From Incurvaria masculella (lineage: Eukaryota > Arthropoda > Insecta > Lepidoptera > Incurvariidae): a DNA stretch of 64,000 nt. The notes under the pieces were generated by a model. The model searched no databases. It was not told where the DNA came from and worked only from the letters and a program-made list of their open reading frames with translations. Position 1 is the first letter of the stretch; each line of letters begins with the position of its first letter. Location of the stretch: positions 6,533,001 to 6,597,000 of the forward strand of contig OX335652.1 of the NCBI GenBank assembly GCA_946894095.1, given 5' to 3'. Shown piece after piece: positions 48,373 through 60,246 of this stretch. The translations under genes were made by a program, and so were the position numbers.

Positions 48373-48376
48373 TTAA

Positions 48377-48545
48377 GGTGGCCCTTCCCGGTAGGACTAA
48401 CTCATTCGAGGGGCACGATACAAAACCGTGATATTGCGCTCTGGGACCTTCTCTGTTTCAAAGAATAAGACAGGCTCCGTGATGAGAAGGATGCAACATG
48501 TCCACAAAGCTGTCTATGCGCATAGTGTTTGATTCGATAAGACTA
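48377..48545 (+). mobile_element. piggyBac-like MITE, left end only
   Basis: TTAA (48373-48376) then GGTGGCCCTTCCCGG and the shared GGATGCAACATGTCCAC AAAGC block. The right end is not found; an S2 SINE follows at once. Confidence 0.6.
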
Positions 48546-48547
48546 TT

Positions 48548-48660
48548 TTCGGGATAGCTCAGTTGGTTAGAGCAGTGGACAGGTAATCCAAAGGTCGCAG
48601 GTTCGAATCCTGCTTCCGACGAATATCACGACCAATACTTTGTCAGATTATTTTCACAAT
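48548..48660 (+). repeat. tRNA-headed SINE S2, copy 2
   Basis: 48548-48621 folds as a tRNA cloverleaf: acceptor TTCGGGA with TTCCGAC, D arm GCTC/GAGC, T arm GCAGG/CCTGC. However base 33 is A, not T, the first acceptor pair fails, and the sequence after it (AATATCACGA) matches 9618-9720. So I call it a SINE with a tRNA-derived head, not a working tRNA gene. Confidence 0.65.
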
Positions 48661-49450
48661 CTGATTACAATGCTTCAAATGTAGATGTCGCTGAAACTCA
48701 AATTATTGAGATAATGGAAAAGTCGTATTCATTAAATACATAAATTGATCACCTTGCCTAAAATTATACCCAGCGTCGCAAACTTTGTCGAAAAAATTTT
48801 GGCAAAAAATAATGGTCACACAGTGTTCCACCGTCGAAAAATAATAATCAATGAGCATACAAAAAAGGTCATGCTGCCAATTATCTTGGATGATCTTTGG
48901 AAAAATAATAAAAATCTAATGAGCAAAAAAAAGTTTGTGCAGCCGATTATGCAACCGAAATTGTTGACTCACTTTTTGAAGATAGTTACGATACTACTTA
49001 CTACACATCATGAAAATATGGTACAAATACTATAATTATGCTACGAAATCCAACTGCTTTTAAATGTTTTTGCCTGATCACGTTTGAGCAGACGTGGAAT
49101 GGCGAGTGGTATATGGAGTGGCAACCGTGCCGTGCTGCGTCTGATTCGTTTGGTAACGAGCTGGATGGCGTCCAAGAAATTGGCACTAGAGATGTCGATT
49201 ACCAATAGATGTCAAATTGACTTATATTAATTTTGATATTCTGCGATTTTTGTGATTCTTGATTCGGCTTGTATGAATTATTTATTATTGCCCGTTAAAA
49301 TATAATATTTTTTTGTTGAATTATGAAGGATCTAGTTTTCCTTTTTTCCTAAATACGTTTGAAACCCAAAAGTGCGCGTTTACTGTTTCGCAAGCGTGCA
49401 TTTCACTGCGTGCATTTCATGTCCTTTCATATGGACGCAGAAAGGCGAAA
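48661..49450. other. Region upstream of Ashwin
   Basis: A 96-codon open frame at 48745-49035 has no ATG context or domain. The Ashwin 5' UTR and promoter must lie in the right part, but no clear TATA or initiator stands out. Confidence 0.35.
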
Positions 49451-49525
49451 ATGTCTGTTGGAAACGACCTCCTACTTCATCCGGAGCTGCTCTCCAATCA
49501 TCAGCTTCTGAGCGTTATTCGCGAG
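49451..49525 (+). CDS. Ashwin, exon 1
   Basis: Ashwin is a small subunit of the tRNA-splicing ligase complex (with RTCB, DDX1, FAM98, CGI-99), which joins tRNA halves in nucleus and cytoplasm. ATG at 49451 in GCGAAAATG (A at -3) starts MSVGNDLLLHPELLSNHQL; LLLHPELLS is the hallmark N-terminal motif of the family. 75 nt, 25 codons, donor GAG/GTAAAT in phase 0. An upstream in-frame open stretch exists but lacks similarity, so this ATG is chosen. Whole protein 162 residues, shorter than vertebrate Ashwin (~230). Confidence 0.85.
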
Positions 49526-50300
49526 GTAAATTTTTATTCGGCCCTTGACAATCTTACGCATTCTCGTACGTATAGCTCGAAGGATCCATCTGTCGGGAAG
49601 GCGTCCCCACAGGCAATAAAACGAACTTAGTAAAATAATCTAGTCCATGCAATATGACAGCAAGCCCCCGTAATGAGTATCTCAGCATGGCAGGCATTAC
49701 GTGGCAAACATTACACATGTCAGGTATGCACCCAGCTCGTACTTTAATGTATCTCTCGTGCATGTATCTAAGTTAGTTTAAGTTTCTTAATAGGCTGTGA
49801 TGAACGACTAATTTGGGGTATTTCAGTAAAATAAATAACTAAGAAGAAGATATCTTTGAACAAAAATCTTTTACTGGTGAGTTCCTATAAAGTCAAACTT
49901 GTATCCTATCCGACCAGCTTTTTGTGCTAATAGAAACCTCAATCTCTAACGTCCTCCATTAGACACATGTATGACATACTTGGGTTAGTCAACTATATTT
50001 TATTGTCCGCCTGTTCGATTACCTCTGGTTTGATTTGAGAAATAATAAATATGATGAATAAGTAATTAAAAACATTGGAAGTTTTTTTTATTATGCACAT
50101 ACATTGTAAATGTATGTACCATTGTTTATGTAACATTGTAATGAATTCCCTTTAAGTTTGTAATATGATTTTTTTCTGCATTTTGCCCCACACCCACTTT
50201 GGAATACTTAATAGGGAAAATTCATTTGCATATGACGTGCCAATGCTGTCTTGACGTGTATTTCTGCACATTTCATTTCATTAAAGTATTTTTTTTTCAG

Positions 50301-50651
50301 CGTCATCTTAAGCTTCCTGCAATAGAACAAATGTCAAGAGAGGACTTGCTAGAAATATTCCATCACTACTGCGTCCCCCACGCTCAGCGGCGCTACCGTG
50401 ACTCGGGTCGGGGGAAGATTCTCAACAAAAATCGCAACATCGCCGACATTAGCCCCCAAAAAAGCCAAGAAGGTCCCTGCAAAATGGACACCACGGACTG
50501 TGCTGATACTGCTAGAGAGGTTTGCAAAGATCGGCTGAGGCCACCCCCAGACGATCTTTCAAGTGAAATCAAAAGGATCAAACTGGGCATTAGTGCACCG
50601 AGAAGTCAAGTAGAATTTAATTTACATAAGAGGACAATTGAATTTAGTAAT
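50301..50651 (+). CDS. Ashwin, exon 2
   Basis: A T-run and TTTCAG precede it; donor AAT/GTGAGT. 351 nt, phase 0 both sides, 117 codons. RHLKLPAIEQMSREDLLEIF and HHYCVPHAQRRYRDSGRGK correspond to the conserved second block (LY..H.IP.PQR....RWGK in vertebrates). A Lys/Pro-rich, poorly conserved middle follows (DRLRPPPDDL, then SEIKRIKLG). Confidence 0.85.
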
Positions 50652-51203
50652 GTGAGTATATTTATAACATATTCCAAATTTTAAGACATTTAATTGTTTT
50701 GCCTTGAAACCATTCTTTACTGCGCGGGTACAAGCCAAAACAGGAAGTTTTATGAGGCAACCTGATGATTCCTTTTATAGTGAGCAACTTGTTTTGTTTA
50801 GTCATTCTTTCATTTTTCTTTTGCAATTGCAGAAAACTTGAAAATGTAAAAATTTAAATAGAGACTGGATTATTTTTTTATGCCTAAATGTCATTTCTTC
50901 TAATGACTAGAAATCATATCCCTTTCACAGTCCTAATGCAAAAGATTGATTTAAAAAATGCAATCCAAAAAACACTACCGAGCAATTATCAGTCTCATTC
51001 TACTTGGAATTACTGAAGCGTTTCACTACATATTATTGCATTTGTTCAAATGTACATTTTTATGGCACTAAGAGTTCACTCGCCCTAGCGCCGTAATATA
51101 TGAGCCATGTGTGTAAATATTTAGTACTTAATTTTAAAATTTTGTTTCAAGTAAATACTTAATATCTGCACATCAATAAAATGTGCATTTTCTTACATTG
51201 CAG

Positions 51204-51266
51204 AGGAACACTACAAGAGAAGAACCACCTCAGAAGAAAATGAGAAAACCAATCATATGGCCCTAG
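51204..51266 (+). CDS. Ashwin, exon 3 and stop
   Basis: Acceptor TACATTGCAG. 21 codons: RNTTREEPPQKKMRKPIIWP and TAG. The basic stretch and final I.WP match the end of vertebrate Ashwin (K...I..V.WP), which confirms the frame through all three exons. AATAAA at 52195 and 52212 may be the poly(A) signal, which would mean a ~0.9 kb 3' UTR. Confidence 0.85.
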   Translation, partial: RNTTREEPPQKKMRKPIIWP

Positions 51267-53213
51267 CCACTTGTTTGGCTCTATGAATGATTTTATCAGT
51301 GCACACTCAAACTATGAGATGTCTTTGTTCATTTCCGGCGAATGAGACAAAATGTGTTATGACCATTTTTAAGTATGGATTTTACCTTCTTTTATAGATT
51401 CGTTTTATTCTATGATATATTTAACAAAATATTGCAATAGTCGCCACTTTACCCGACACTGTACCCGAGCACTTTCAACAATATTTTTTTTAAGTGTTTG
51501 TCGGCACAGACGGTGCACATGGTTTTAACATGATATGTGTTAGTAAATACAACGCCGTCAAAACGACACATGAATAATGCATTATTTTCTAATACATTAA
51601 TAGACAAGGGTCCCACATGAACGAGTGCCATGACATATTTTCATGGCATTACACTTGAGAGAGAAATAATACCGATAGCCTAATCGATATCATCTAGTTT
51701 GTTATTTATCTCTTATCTGTTACCCATAAACAGCCTGCACTCATATTGGTCATATTTAAACATTTAACAACATGCATTTAGTTTATGCTTACAAACATAT
51801 TTGGCAACACTTTCACATATTACATGCTATCGTTATTCCCTGCGTACTTATTCACTTATAATCTGTGGACACTGAACAGTTCATGGCAAATGTAGCAATA
51901 AGTATGACTAATGTAATACTTGGTTTTCCTTAAAGCATTATATCATTTCCAGATGAAGCAGGCTAGTTTTCAGAAACGGCACCTGTTTACGAGTATCGCC
52001 ATTACAATTGTCTTCACATCCCTCAACCTTGTCTAAATGATAGAGACGACTTAAGCCGAGCCCCTTAAGAATGGCCTCCCCATTCAAATCTTGTTTAATA
52101 CTCATTTGAAAACCACTGTTCCAATTGAATTGATATATAACATCTAATATTAGGCAACAAATATCTGTGTCTGCACACTTTTGTTTATTAATCAAATAAA
52201 TTTATTGCATAAATAAATTTAGAACTAGTACAGATATGCAGCTGGGCCTCAACTATGCTAGGCTTGTGTTAGAGGACCAGCCATGACAGATATTATTTGG
52301 TAAACATTTGTTCATTTACTTCAAACAGTAAGAAGGGTACAATAATTTCAATAAATTAAATGGGGTAACCATTTAATTTATTTAAATTATCAATTATTAT
52401 TAAAAAATCAAAGGAACATTCAATAATAGTATGTTTAAATATCTTTAGAATTTTTATATATTTTTTTTATGTCATGCCATTTCATACATATTGGCATATC
52501 ATATTATATAGTATAATATATATTCCCACATATACTTTAAATCGTTACAGCTTATGCTATATCTCTCTCTATAGCTAAATTCGGGAAATCTGCGTGAAGG
52601 TATGTATGAATGAAATCCAAACCGAATCAAACAACATGCAGACTCAGATATTTGTTATCTGATTTTTGATACCAAATATCTAGTAAATTGGACCAGTGCT
52701 TTTCAAATTATGAGTTAACTATATTTGTATGGGGAGCGTAATTTTCTGATGCTTACAGCGGTGCGATTACGAACACCGAAATTAGGTGTAGGTGCTGCCC
52801 CTACTCCAAACTGACAGCTTTCGCTTACGAAACTAGTGAGTATTCTGTCAGTTTGGGGAGGTGTGGAGTGAAGACTGGCATCAACTAGAGGTACGCCGAA
52901 TCGAATAAAACATTCTCCTCCTTATGTTCACTATGAAACTGCATCAGTTGCACCTCGCGTAGCATGACGCAAATGGACACAGTTTCATAGGGAACATAGA
53001 AATTACTTACAGTACATTTTATTTGATTGTTTACGTTTTGAGGTCGACATTACAGCATATGATATTCATGAAATAAGACCAACAACTGGATTGCACCTAA
53101 AAGTGGCAACTGCGAATTTCTTAAACATTTGCGAAACTGTGATAATAATTTATCTACAACAATTTTACTACGAAAATTAGAATATTTCACTTATCTTATA
53201 AATTTAATCTGTA
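51267..53213. other. Ashwin 3' UTR and intergenic DNA
   Basis: AT-rich, no further gene or repeat recognised. Confidence 0.4.
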
Positions 53214-53554
53214 TTTTTTAGGGTTCCGTACCCAAAGGGTAAAAACGGAACCCTATTACTAAGCCTCCGCTGTCCGTCCGTCCGTCCGTCCATCCGTCCG
53301 TCCGTCCGTCTGTCCGTCCGTCCGTCCGTCTGTCCGTCTGTCACAGGGCTGTATCTCATTAACCGTAACAGGTAGCAAGCTGAAATTTTTACAGATTATG
53401 TATTTATTTTGCCGCTATAACAACAAATAGGTAACATTATAAAATAATAAAAATTAAAGGGGTCCCCATACAAAAAAAGTTTTTTTTTTGTAAATCCTGT
53501 ACGATGGTACGGAACCCTTCGTGTACGAGTCCAACTCGCACTTGGCCGGTTTTT
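53214..53554 (+). repeat. GTTCCGTACC element, copy 16
   Basis: Full-length, with a ~70-bp (CCGT)n tract carrying a few CCAT and CTGT units. Confidence 0.85.
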
Positions 53555-53626
53555 CTGATCTGAATAGAATTGATATGCTTTTTACTAAATTGTTTGCAAG
53601 ACACTCAACTGCTTATTTTTCCGTCA

Positions 53627-53805
53627 CCTATTGGCACATAGAACTGCACGGATGCCATTCAGTGCAACGAAGATTAAATTTTGCACGTTCCGAATTCGTA
53701 AGCGAACTAACTGGCCGGCGCTACCGTTAATGTTTTATCACTGATATGTGGTTACGTTGTCGCTGCACGGATGAGTTTCGGTCGCCACGGCCTTCCTTCC
53801 TATAT
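53627..53805 (+). repeat. MITE family M4, copy 2
   Basis: TTCCGAATTCGTAAGCGAAC, GGCCGGCGCTACCGTTAATG and CACGGCCTTCCTTCC match the right half of 7893-8215 and the pieces around 55790-56140. Confidence 0.55.
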
Positions 53806-53861
53806 ATGTGGATGGTATCAACCCGGGCGGGATTAAACTAGACAATAAGCACCTACAGCAT

Positions 53862-53981
53862 TATTCAGAGTAACTAAAGACTAACTTTAATACGCGTGTT
53901 AAGGTCGGACTGAACCGGTTTTTGTATGGTTAGTCTGGTGCTAATCCCGTACTAAGTTTTGACCCTTTCACTCTGAATACG
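53862..53981 (+). mobile_element. Palindromic ~118-bp MITE M6, copy 1
   Basis: ATTCAGAGT at the left and ACTCTGAAT at the right; the centre contains GGACT.AACCGGTTTTTGTATGG. The second copy is inverted at 56181-56296. Confidence 0.65.
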
Positions 53982-54689
53982 ACTACTACAGTTTTACAAT
54001 CCGAGCCATAAACGACAACTCTTAGTTGCCTCATACAATATGGTTGAGAAGAAATGCAGTGGGACCAATTGTATTATTTCAGGGTTGTATTTTTCAGTAT
54101 TTTATTCTTTATTTTCCAATTGTAATCTTCTTAGTTATCTTTTAAAACTGTGAAATATGTCGATTTATATGAAATACTAACACATTTTAAGTACATTTTA
54201 AAGATTGGTTCCATAACTGCTGTTCTCATTACCTACTGCTTTTAATACCCGTAGGATAATAATTGTCTTTATTCTCGACCTCTAGACTCGGCCCATTCAC
54301 TGTCGACATTCCTCGAATAAGAACCAACCGAACCTGTACATCCTTTAATTATAGAGTCGGTAATTTATGGAATGCACTCCTTGCCGAGGTATTTACCCCA
54401 AAGTACAACCTGAGGTCCATCAAACATGGTGTAAAGAAGCACGTAGTACCGGAAGCTCCAATACATAAGTAGTTACAAATAAATGTGAAAATCCATGTGA
54501 TAAGATAAACATCAGGTTATAACTGGTTTTAGGACTACAAGAAAACCCACAAGAGACTCAAAAACTAGTTGCAACGTTATATTGGGATTCAGTTTGACCT
54601 CCCCGGTCACAAGGATCGCTTTAATGTCAACACGGACACTTCCAGTGGTCCAGTAGTGAAGGCACAATTACCACAGAGTGGGGTCGCAC

Positions 54690-54995
54690 ACACCACATGA
54701 GAACTAGGCGCCATGCCAGGACCCTTATTTTATTGATGGGCTACATTTAACTGGATGGAAAACACGACGTTTTTTAATGCCGCTTCGACCATCGTTAATT
54801 CAGTGCGATGGTACAAACCCGGGCGGGATTAACTCTACCGCCTAGTAAGGAAGGGGACCTACAGTTTTACGTGGAATCCAAACCACGGCCAGCCTCAAAA
54901 GTTGAAAATGGTCACCCATCCAGAACCTAACCGCGCTCAGAGGCGCTTCACCAAGCTTATCGAATCGCAAGGCGGCGCGCCACTGGGCTACCGAG
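54690..54995 (-). repeat. SINE S1 copy with 5S-rRNA-like head
   Basis: S1 body from CACCACATGAGAACTAGG. On the - strand the head reads GGTTAGGTTCTGGATGGGTG and, before it, AGCCCAGTGGCGCG. It is a more diverged 5S-like head than 14430. Confidence 0.75.
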
Positions 54996-55433
54996 GCTAT
55001 AATGTTAGTCAGTCAGCGTGTTTGCGTCCACTGCTGGACATACGCCTCTCCAATTTTCCTCCAGTCCTCCCGGCCTTCAGCGGTACGGAACCACTGCTTT
55101 CAACCGTCGCACTTGATGTCGTCGTCCCACCTGGCGGGTGGTCTTCCCACACTCCGTTATCCTGTCCACGGCCGCCAGTGTATTGGCGGCTTTTAAATGA
55201 GGCTGTAATAGTAACGTATTTAATTTAATTACAAACCATCCAGCAGTTACCGAACAGTTATTTTTAAAGTAATAAAGTAAACTGATTTCAGTCATTTATG
55301 CTGGACATTTTTTTGTTTAATCATTACAAATTATAAGAACAAGTGCACGAAATCGATCGTGCATGCATCGAAGTTATTTTTACGTGAAACAAAGTTACAT
55401 TGCGTCAGCGCCGGCGAGTGAGTTATTTTTTCA

Positions 55434-55690
55434 TGTGACTAGACATATCTTTCATGATATTAGCCCATCTCACCTAATGGAAACTAGGTGCCATACCAGG
55501 ACCTTCTTTTAATTGCATTTATTGAACTGAAAGGACACCGAACAATTTTCATTGCCGCTTCGACCATCTTTTATTTAATGCGATGGTACCAACCTGGGCT
55601 GGATTTACTCTACCACCTAATAAGTACAATTTTACGTGGAATCCTGAACCTCGAACGACGATCTCCCTTAGTCGGCTCTTACGACTTGTA
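55434..55690 (-). repeat. SINE S1 copy, headless
   Basis: GATATTAGCCCATCTCACC through GGTACCAACCTGGGCTGG to GTGGAATCCTGAACC. Confidence 0.7.
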
Positions 55691-55789
55691 CAGGAAGAAA
55701 TGCAGTGGGCCCATTTGTGTATCCTTTTTATGTGCCGAAACCCATGCAGCACAACGCAAGTTCGATTACTACTGATTTTCTCGAGTTCC

Positions 55790-56140
55790 AACGACACGTA
55801 CGAACTCGTAAGAACTTCACAGGACGCTATTTAGTGCAACGAACATTGGATGTTGCGCGTCCCGAATTCGTAAGCGAAGTAACTACAGTTAGGACCTTTT
55901 TCACCTACTGCTGATTAGATTAATTGCCACATATTAGGGGCCTTTCATAGCAGCTTGCAATCAACACCAGTACAAGATAATCAGCACTTTAGTAATAAAG
56001 GCCCTAAGTGTCGATTAAAATAAATCGGCAGTTGGTGAAAACCAGGCTTAGACTTTTTCCACTAACTCGTGGCTACGTTGCAGCCATATGAATGAGTTTC
56101 GATCAGTCCTGCCTTCCTTCCAGGCGCGCTAAATGCAGCC
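55790..56140 (+). repeat. MITE family M4, copy 3, split by MITE H2
   Basis: The left part ends CGAATTCGTAAGCGAAGTAAC; the right part resumes CGTGGCTACGTTGCAG...CTGCCTTCCTTCC. Compare the uninterrupted copy at 53691-53790. Confidence 0.6.
55892..56047 (+). mobile_element. Harbinger-like MITE H2, third copy
   Basis: 156 bp, GGACCTTTTTCACCTACTGC to GGTGAAAACCAGGC, flanked by TTA on both sides (55889-55891, 56048-56050). Confidence 0.8.
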
Positions 56141-56180
56141 CTGCTCGGATAAGTTAGCAACTGTCAGGACACCGGCAGTC

Positions 56181-56296
56181 GTATTAGAGTGAACCTGTCA
56201 AAACTTAGTACGGGATTAGCCCTGGACTAACCATACAAAAACCGGTTTAGTCCGGCAATAATCCGCACTAAAGTTAGTCCACCCACTCTGAATACG
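56181..56296 (-). mobile_element. Palindromic MITE M6, copy 2
   Basis: Reverse orientation of 53862-53981, with CATACAAAAACCGGTTTAGTCC at the centre. Confidence 0.65.
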
Positions 56297-56370
56297 AATG
56301 CTAGTTCTTTGTGATGGGATTAGATGCTTGTTAGCCATCCATTAAAATAATTACTGACTTAATACCTATA

Positions 56371-56916
56371 CGGGTGTCCCGTAAGTAGTGGATCAAACTA
56401 ATAGTGGGGATAGAAGAGGTCAGTGCCTATCAGAAACACCTACTTTAGATTTTAAGTCATTCCTAGTTTAGAAGTAATTAATTTATTTCTGATTATTTTT
56501 AAATTTTCAGAATGTAAAATAAAAAAAATATCTTTAAAAAAAGTTCATAACTTTTTCTAATTTTTTATTTAAATTTATTGTTGCCGAATATCTTACCTTT
56601 TTAATAAAAATACATTTGCATCTAACTAATACATTATTTTAAATTTTAAATAATATATTAGTTAGATGCAAATATATTTTTATTAAAAAGGTAAGATATT
56701 CGGCAACAATAAATTTAAATAAAAATTAGAAAAAGTTATGAACTTTTATTAAACATATTTTTTTTATTTTACATTCTGAAAATTTAAAAATAATCAGAAA
56801 TAAATTAATTACTTCTAAACTAGGAATGACTTAGAATCTAAAGTAGGTGTTTCTGATAGGCACTGACCTCTTCTATCCCCACTATTCGTTTGATCCACTA
56901 CTTACGGGACACCCTG
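56371..56916. mobile_element. Hairpin MITE derived from the long-TIR mariner element
   Basis: 546 bp consisting of the outer ~270 bp of the 44464-46625 TIR and its inverted copy with no spacer; the turn is near 56645. TATA stands on both sides. One base of the left tip is lost (CGGGTG for CAGGGTG). No coding capacity. Confidence 0.9.
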
Positions 56917-57304
56917 TATATGCAGATAAAATGTTGATGACAAAATGATGAAATTTTCGACCTTGGAAGTCGCTTTAACCTATAATGTCTTTCCATTAAG
57001 GTCGGAATTTAAGCCCTTGACCTCTTGTGGACCTAAACATACATATTATGTAGATCCGCTCTCTCGCTCTCGACAGACGGACAGTAATTGTGGCGACATT
57101 GGAAGTGTTTCTGGTTTTTACTGGAAAATCTAACTGGCAGCTATCTGAGCGTTTAATCAATATTAAAAAGCTGTCATTTTCTATTATATGACTGTGCACG
57201 TCAATTTTACAGTCTTGAAGTATTACATACTTCTTCTATTGTTAATTCCTAAGAAGTGTACAATCGTACAAAGTAGTGTACATTCTGGTAGAACTCTGGC
57301 AACA

Positions 57305-57340
57305 ATGAATAAGAAGGATGACGAAATTGAAAAAATCAAG
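57305..57340 (+). CDS. PDE10A-like phosphodiesterase, exon 1
   Basis: This begins a GAF-domain cyclic-nucleotide phosphodiesterase, an enzyme that hydrolyses cAMP/cGMP in the cytosol. ATG at 57305 (ACAATGA) gives MNKKDDEIEKIK and the donor AAG/GTACCT, 36 nt, phase 0. The frame is open upstream, so an earlier start or exon is possible. A SINE fragment begins 16 bp after the donor. In total 199 codons of this gene are in the window; the second GAF domain and the catalytic HD domain would lie to the right. Family call is by GAF wording; other GAF-type PDEs (PDE5/6/11) fit less well. Confidence 0.55.
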
Positions 57341-57356
57341 GTACCTATGTATATTT

Positions 57357-57412
57357 TTTTATGCAACCTGACATGGATCGCTAATACCACAAAACTACCG
57401 TTGTGATATTAA
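57357..57412 (-). repeat. SINE S1 3' fragment
   Basis: TATGCAACCTGACATGGATC to GTTGTGATATTAA; only the 3' end is present. Confidence 0.7.
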
Positions 57413-58200
57413 CCTTAGATGAAAAAGAATGGATACGGTACCTCCATACTGACGATAGTTCAAAAGCGTTCCTATTTTTAAAAAAACTCACACACCTATA
57501 CTTTTACATGCACACCAAACTCTACTACGTAAAGTGTAATAGAGCAGGACCAAGGTATAAGGAAATGCATCATTCGAAAAAGTGACAAATAGATTCATCT
57601 AATCGCGGAAGAATGAAATGAGACAAAAATTTCCTTAAATTGAATTAGTTATAGCATGAGAAAAAGGGATGGTGACATTTGTGACATCTGGTCGTAGATA
57701 TAGTGCAAAATTCATCCTAATCCATCATGACACATCAACGATGCGCGCATCCTAAGCCCTTTGAGCAGAATGGCGCGTCAAAACTAAATGAAAAATGAAA
57801 GTGAAAACGGCAGGGTTGCCAAAAATGATCACGAAAATAAATAACAATATATTGTATTGTGCATTAAATATTAAGGTTCCTATTTAGTGATAGTGGTCAG
57901 AACAAGTAGTACCATGATTGTATAGTTAACAAGGCATCAAATAATCTTTTCGCGAATTTGCAAGCGGGAAAATGAAAAAAATATTAATGGAATCATTCAT
58001 TAAACCATCGTTATTCTGAGTAAAAATCATCGATATTAAGGATAAATTAATAAAGTCGAATATACACAATTTGTAAATATTGAAATCATAAAATAAAATA
58101 AATACAAAGAGGGAATCATTAATGTATTGCAAGTATGGGTCAAACATTGCAAAACAAATAATATTGATTATTCTTGAATTGTCCATGTTTGCATTTTATG
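57413..58200. other. Intron, no feature seen
   Basis: AT-rich; nothing recognised. Confidence 0.4.
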
Positions 58201-58233
58201 CATTTAAAAATTTCGTTCAATGCATTATAAATG

Positions 58234-58650
58234 CTAAAAAATAGTCCAAATAATAGTCAGTACAGTGTTATGTAAAACCTGTTGATGATTATTGCCGTTC
58301 GCCGTAAATGTGTGATGGTATTTTGATAAACCACTAAGTTCTTTCTTTTTTTTTTTTTTATTTCCTTCAAATAGGTTCAGTTTATTACGCTTTTGTCCTT
58401 TTGTGGCGGCTTTAATCCCCGGATTGGTTTTATGTATATGATAAAGTTTTACATTTACATATTTTTCGATAATAGCCCTAAGAAGATGGAGTCTATGATT
58501 AAATGTAACAGGTTGAAGGAATGAATACTCATTCAATGACAAAAGGACATTTGAGCCAAGAAACGACTTGAGAATTTTAATCTTTATGGAAACGAGCTGT
58601 CTGTTACATGTAAAATTTTGACCATTTTCAAGGATGTACCTTTTTATCAC
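58234..58650 (-). pseudogene. Possible transposon-derived ORF remnant
   Basis: 138 open codons containing NGQNFTCNRQLVSIKIKILK and HRLHLLRAIIEKYVNVKLYH, a pattern I associate with THAP/P-element-type transposon proteins in insects. No catalytic motif is visible and no ends were found. The assignment rests on memory and is weak. Confidence 0.3.
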
Positions 58651-59127
58651 AGCCTCAGAACTAAGACATTATACAAACATCCTAAACGACATTATAAAAA
58701 ATAATAAACAGTACGTAGACTATTGTTTTTTGGCAGCCCTACTTGTTTTTAAAATAAAATTTAGTTCAATATATAATACTGAAATGAAAACAAAAATAAA
58801 AATCGAACTGACAATTTAAGTTTGCTTGTGCCAACCCTGTTTGCGCCTTTACAACACATAAAAGGTTTCAGGTCAACTAAACTAAAAATATACTGAATAT
58901 GCTTGCACTTATACGTGGAATGTGATTCCATTGCTCTTGTTGTCCTTTATGGCGTTATTTCCATATTTTTCAACAACACAAGACGACGTTTTGTTGATAC
59001 TTTGAAATCTCGCCCAACTGAATTCATCACTGACGTCTGACACCGACTGAGAGCATATCGGCTGACTGAGCTTACTTTTGACGGACCGTAAAATTTGTTT
59101 AGTCCCCTATCCATTCCTTTTTCATCT

Positions 59128-59262
59128 AAGATATTAACCCAATACACTACATTCCCGCAAGAATTAAGTGCCATGCCAGGACCTTCCCTTTATGAGTACG
59201 GCTACATTGAACTGGATGGAAAACACGGCCAATTTTTCATTGCCGTTTCGAATGACCTAAAG
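59128..59262 (-). repeat. SINE S1 fragment
   Basis: ATATTAACCCAATACACTAC to AATTTTTCATTGCCG. Confidence 0.7.
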
Positions 59263-59696
59263 ATCGTGCTGCGACCATAACCTATTCTGATTCAAAGCGG
59301 AGCCGTCATGGGATCTCAGGGCGCAGCAGCAGCGTTAAACTACCGTATTCGTTTTGATGACAAGACTGCCTCGTTCTTATAGCTTAATAAAACTTTAAAT
59401 ATTATTTATCTAAAATAAATGATTAATAATGTTTCACCTATATTCAGAAACAACACTTATTTGAAACGAAATTCAATGCCACGAAAGTTCTTCCATGAGC
59501 CGCCGAAGACGGTCTGTAGGGCCGCTTAGTCTGTTCTAGAGGTACTATCATGGACGTTGCTCTGCGGAACTTGCATCCCTTATTCCTCATCAAACCACAT
59601 CCAAAATGCACATTGAGGAAGTTCCTGGCACGGCACCTAGTTGATTACAGTGGATGACTTAGCCTCCACGTTCCATCAAAAAGAAGGATTACGAGG

Positions 59697-59968
59697 ATGT
59701 GGCTCAGGGGCGGTCGTACTAGCTTTCCTACCCAGATGCCTGGGTTCGAATCCCCGCCCCTTTCATTCATCACTTTCCTATCTTTCTGAGTTGGATACGT
59801 GCATTTCGTTATGAATGCAAGCTGTTCCATGGTTCGAAATTAATCCATGTAAAAGTAGGACTCTCCCTACCAGGGTTAAGCTCTCCCGGGTCGGTACCAT
59901 CGCACTGGATGAAAAGATGTTAAAGAAAAATACTTCGTGTTTTCAGTTCAATGTAGGCATTGAAGTGT
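59697..59968 (+). repeat. SINE S1 copy with clear tRNA-like head
   Basis: Head: GTGGCTCAGGGGCGG (A box) and CCTGGGTTCGAATCCCCG (B box), then TTTCTGAGTTGGATACGTG and the S1 body to CAGTTCAATGTAG. This is the best tRNA-headed copy. Confidence 0.8.
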
Positions 59969-60076
59969 AGCAGGAAAGCTCCTGAAAATATCGTGTCGGT
60001 GAGTCATTAGTCATCTATGTCCGCAGTCTCTTAAAACGAATCTGGTCATTTACTATGATATCAAGTCTTTATTTAG

Positions 60077-60246
60077 GTCGACTGCAAGTCAAGTAAGACA
60101 TCGAAGACAGCCTCCCATTACGTCATTCCCTCTGAGGCTGTGGACAAGGTGACGCGACGCGTGGTAGCTCCCTACGCGCAGATCGAGAGGAAAGGCGGCA
60201 GCAAGGACGAAGGAAAGAAAGAAGAGAAATACCTCGATTTGGAAAG
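60077..60246 (+). CDS. PDE10A-like phosphodiesterase, exon 2
   Basis: Acceptor ATTTAG, donor AAAG/GTATAA. 170 nt, phase 0 in, phase 2 out. It reads VDCKSSKTSKTASHYVIPS, then VTRRVVAPYAQIERKG and a Lys/Glu-rich linker to KYLDLE. This is the region before the first GAF domain. The frame is confirmed by clean joining to both neighbours. Confidence 0.75.

Noticed and set aside
48548..48621. Functional tRNA gene
   Set aside because: Base 33 is A, the first acceptor pair fails, and a second copy with shared downstream sequence shows it is a SINE head.
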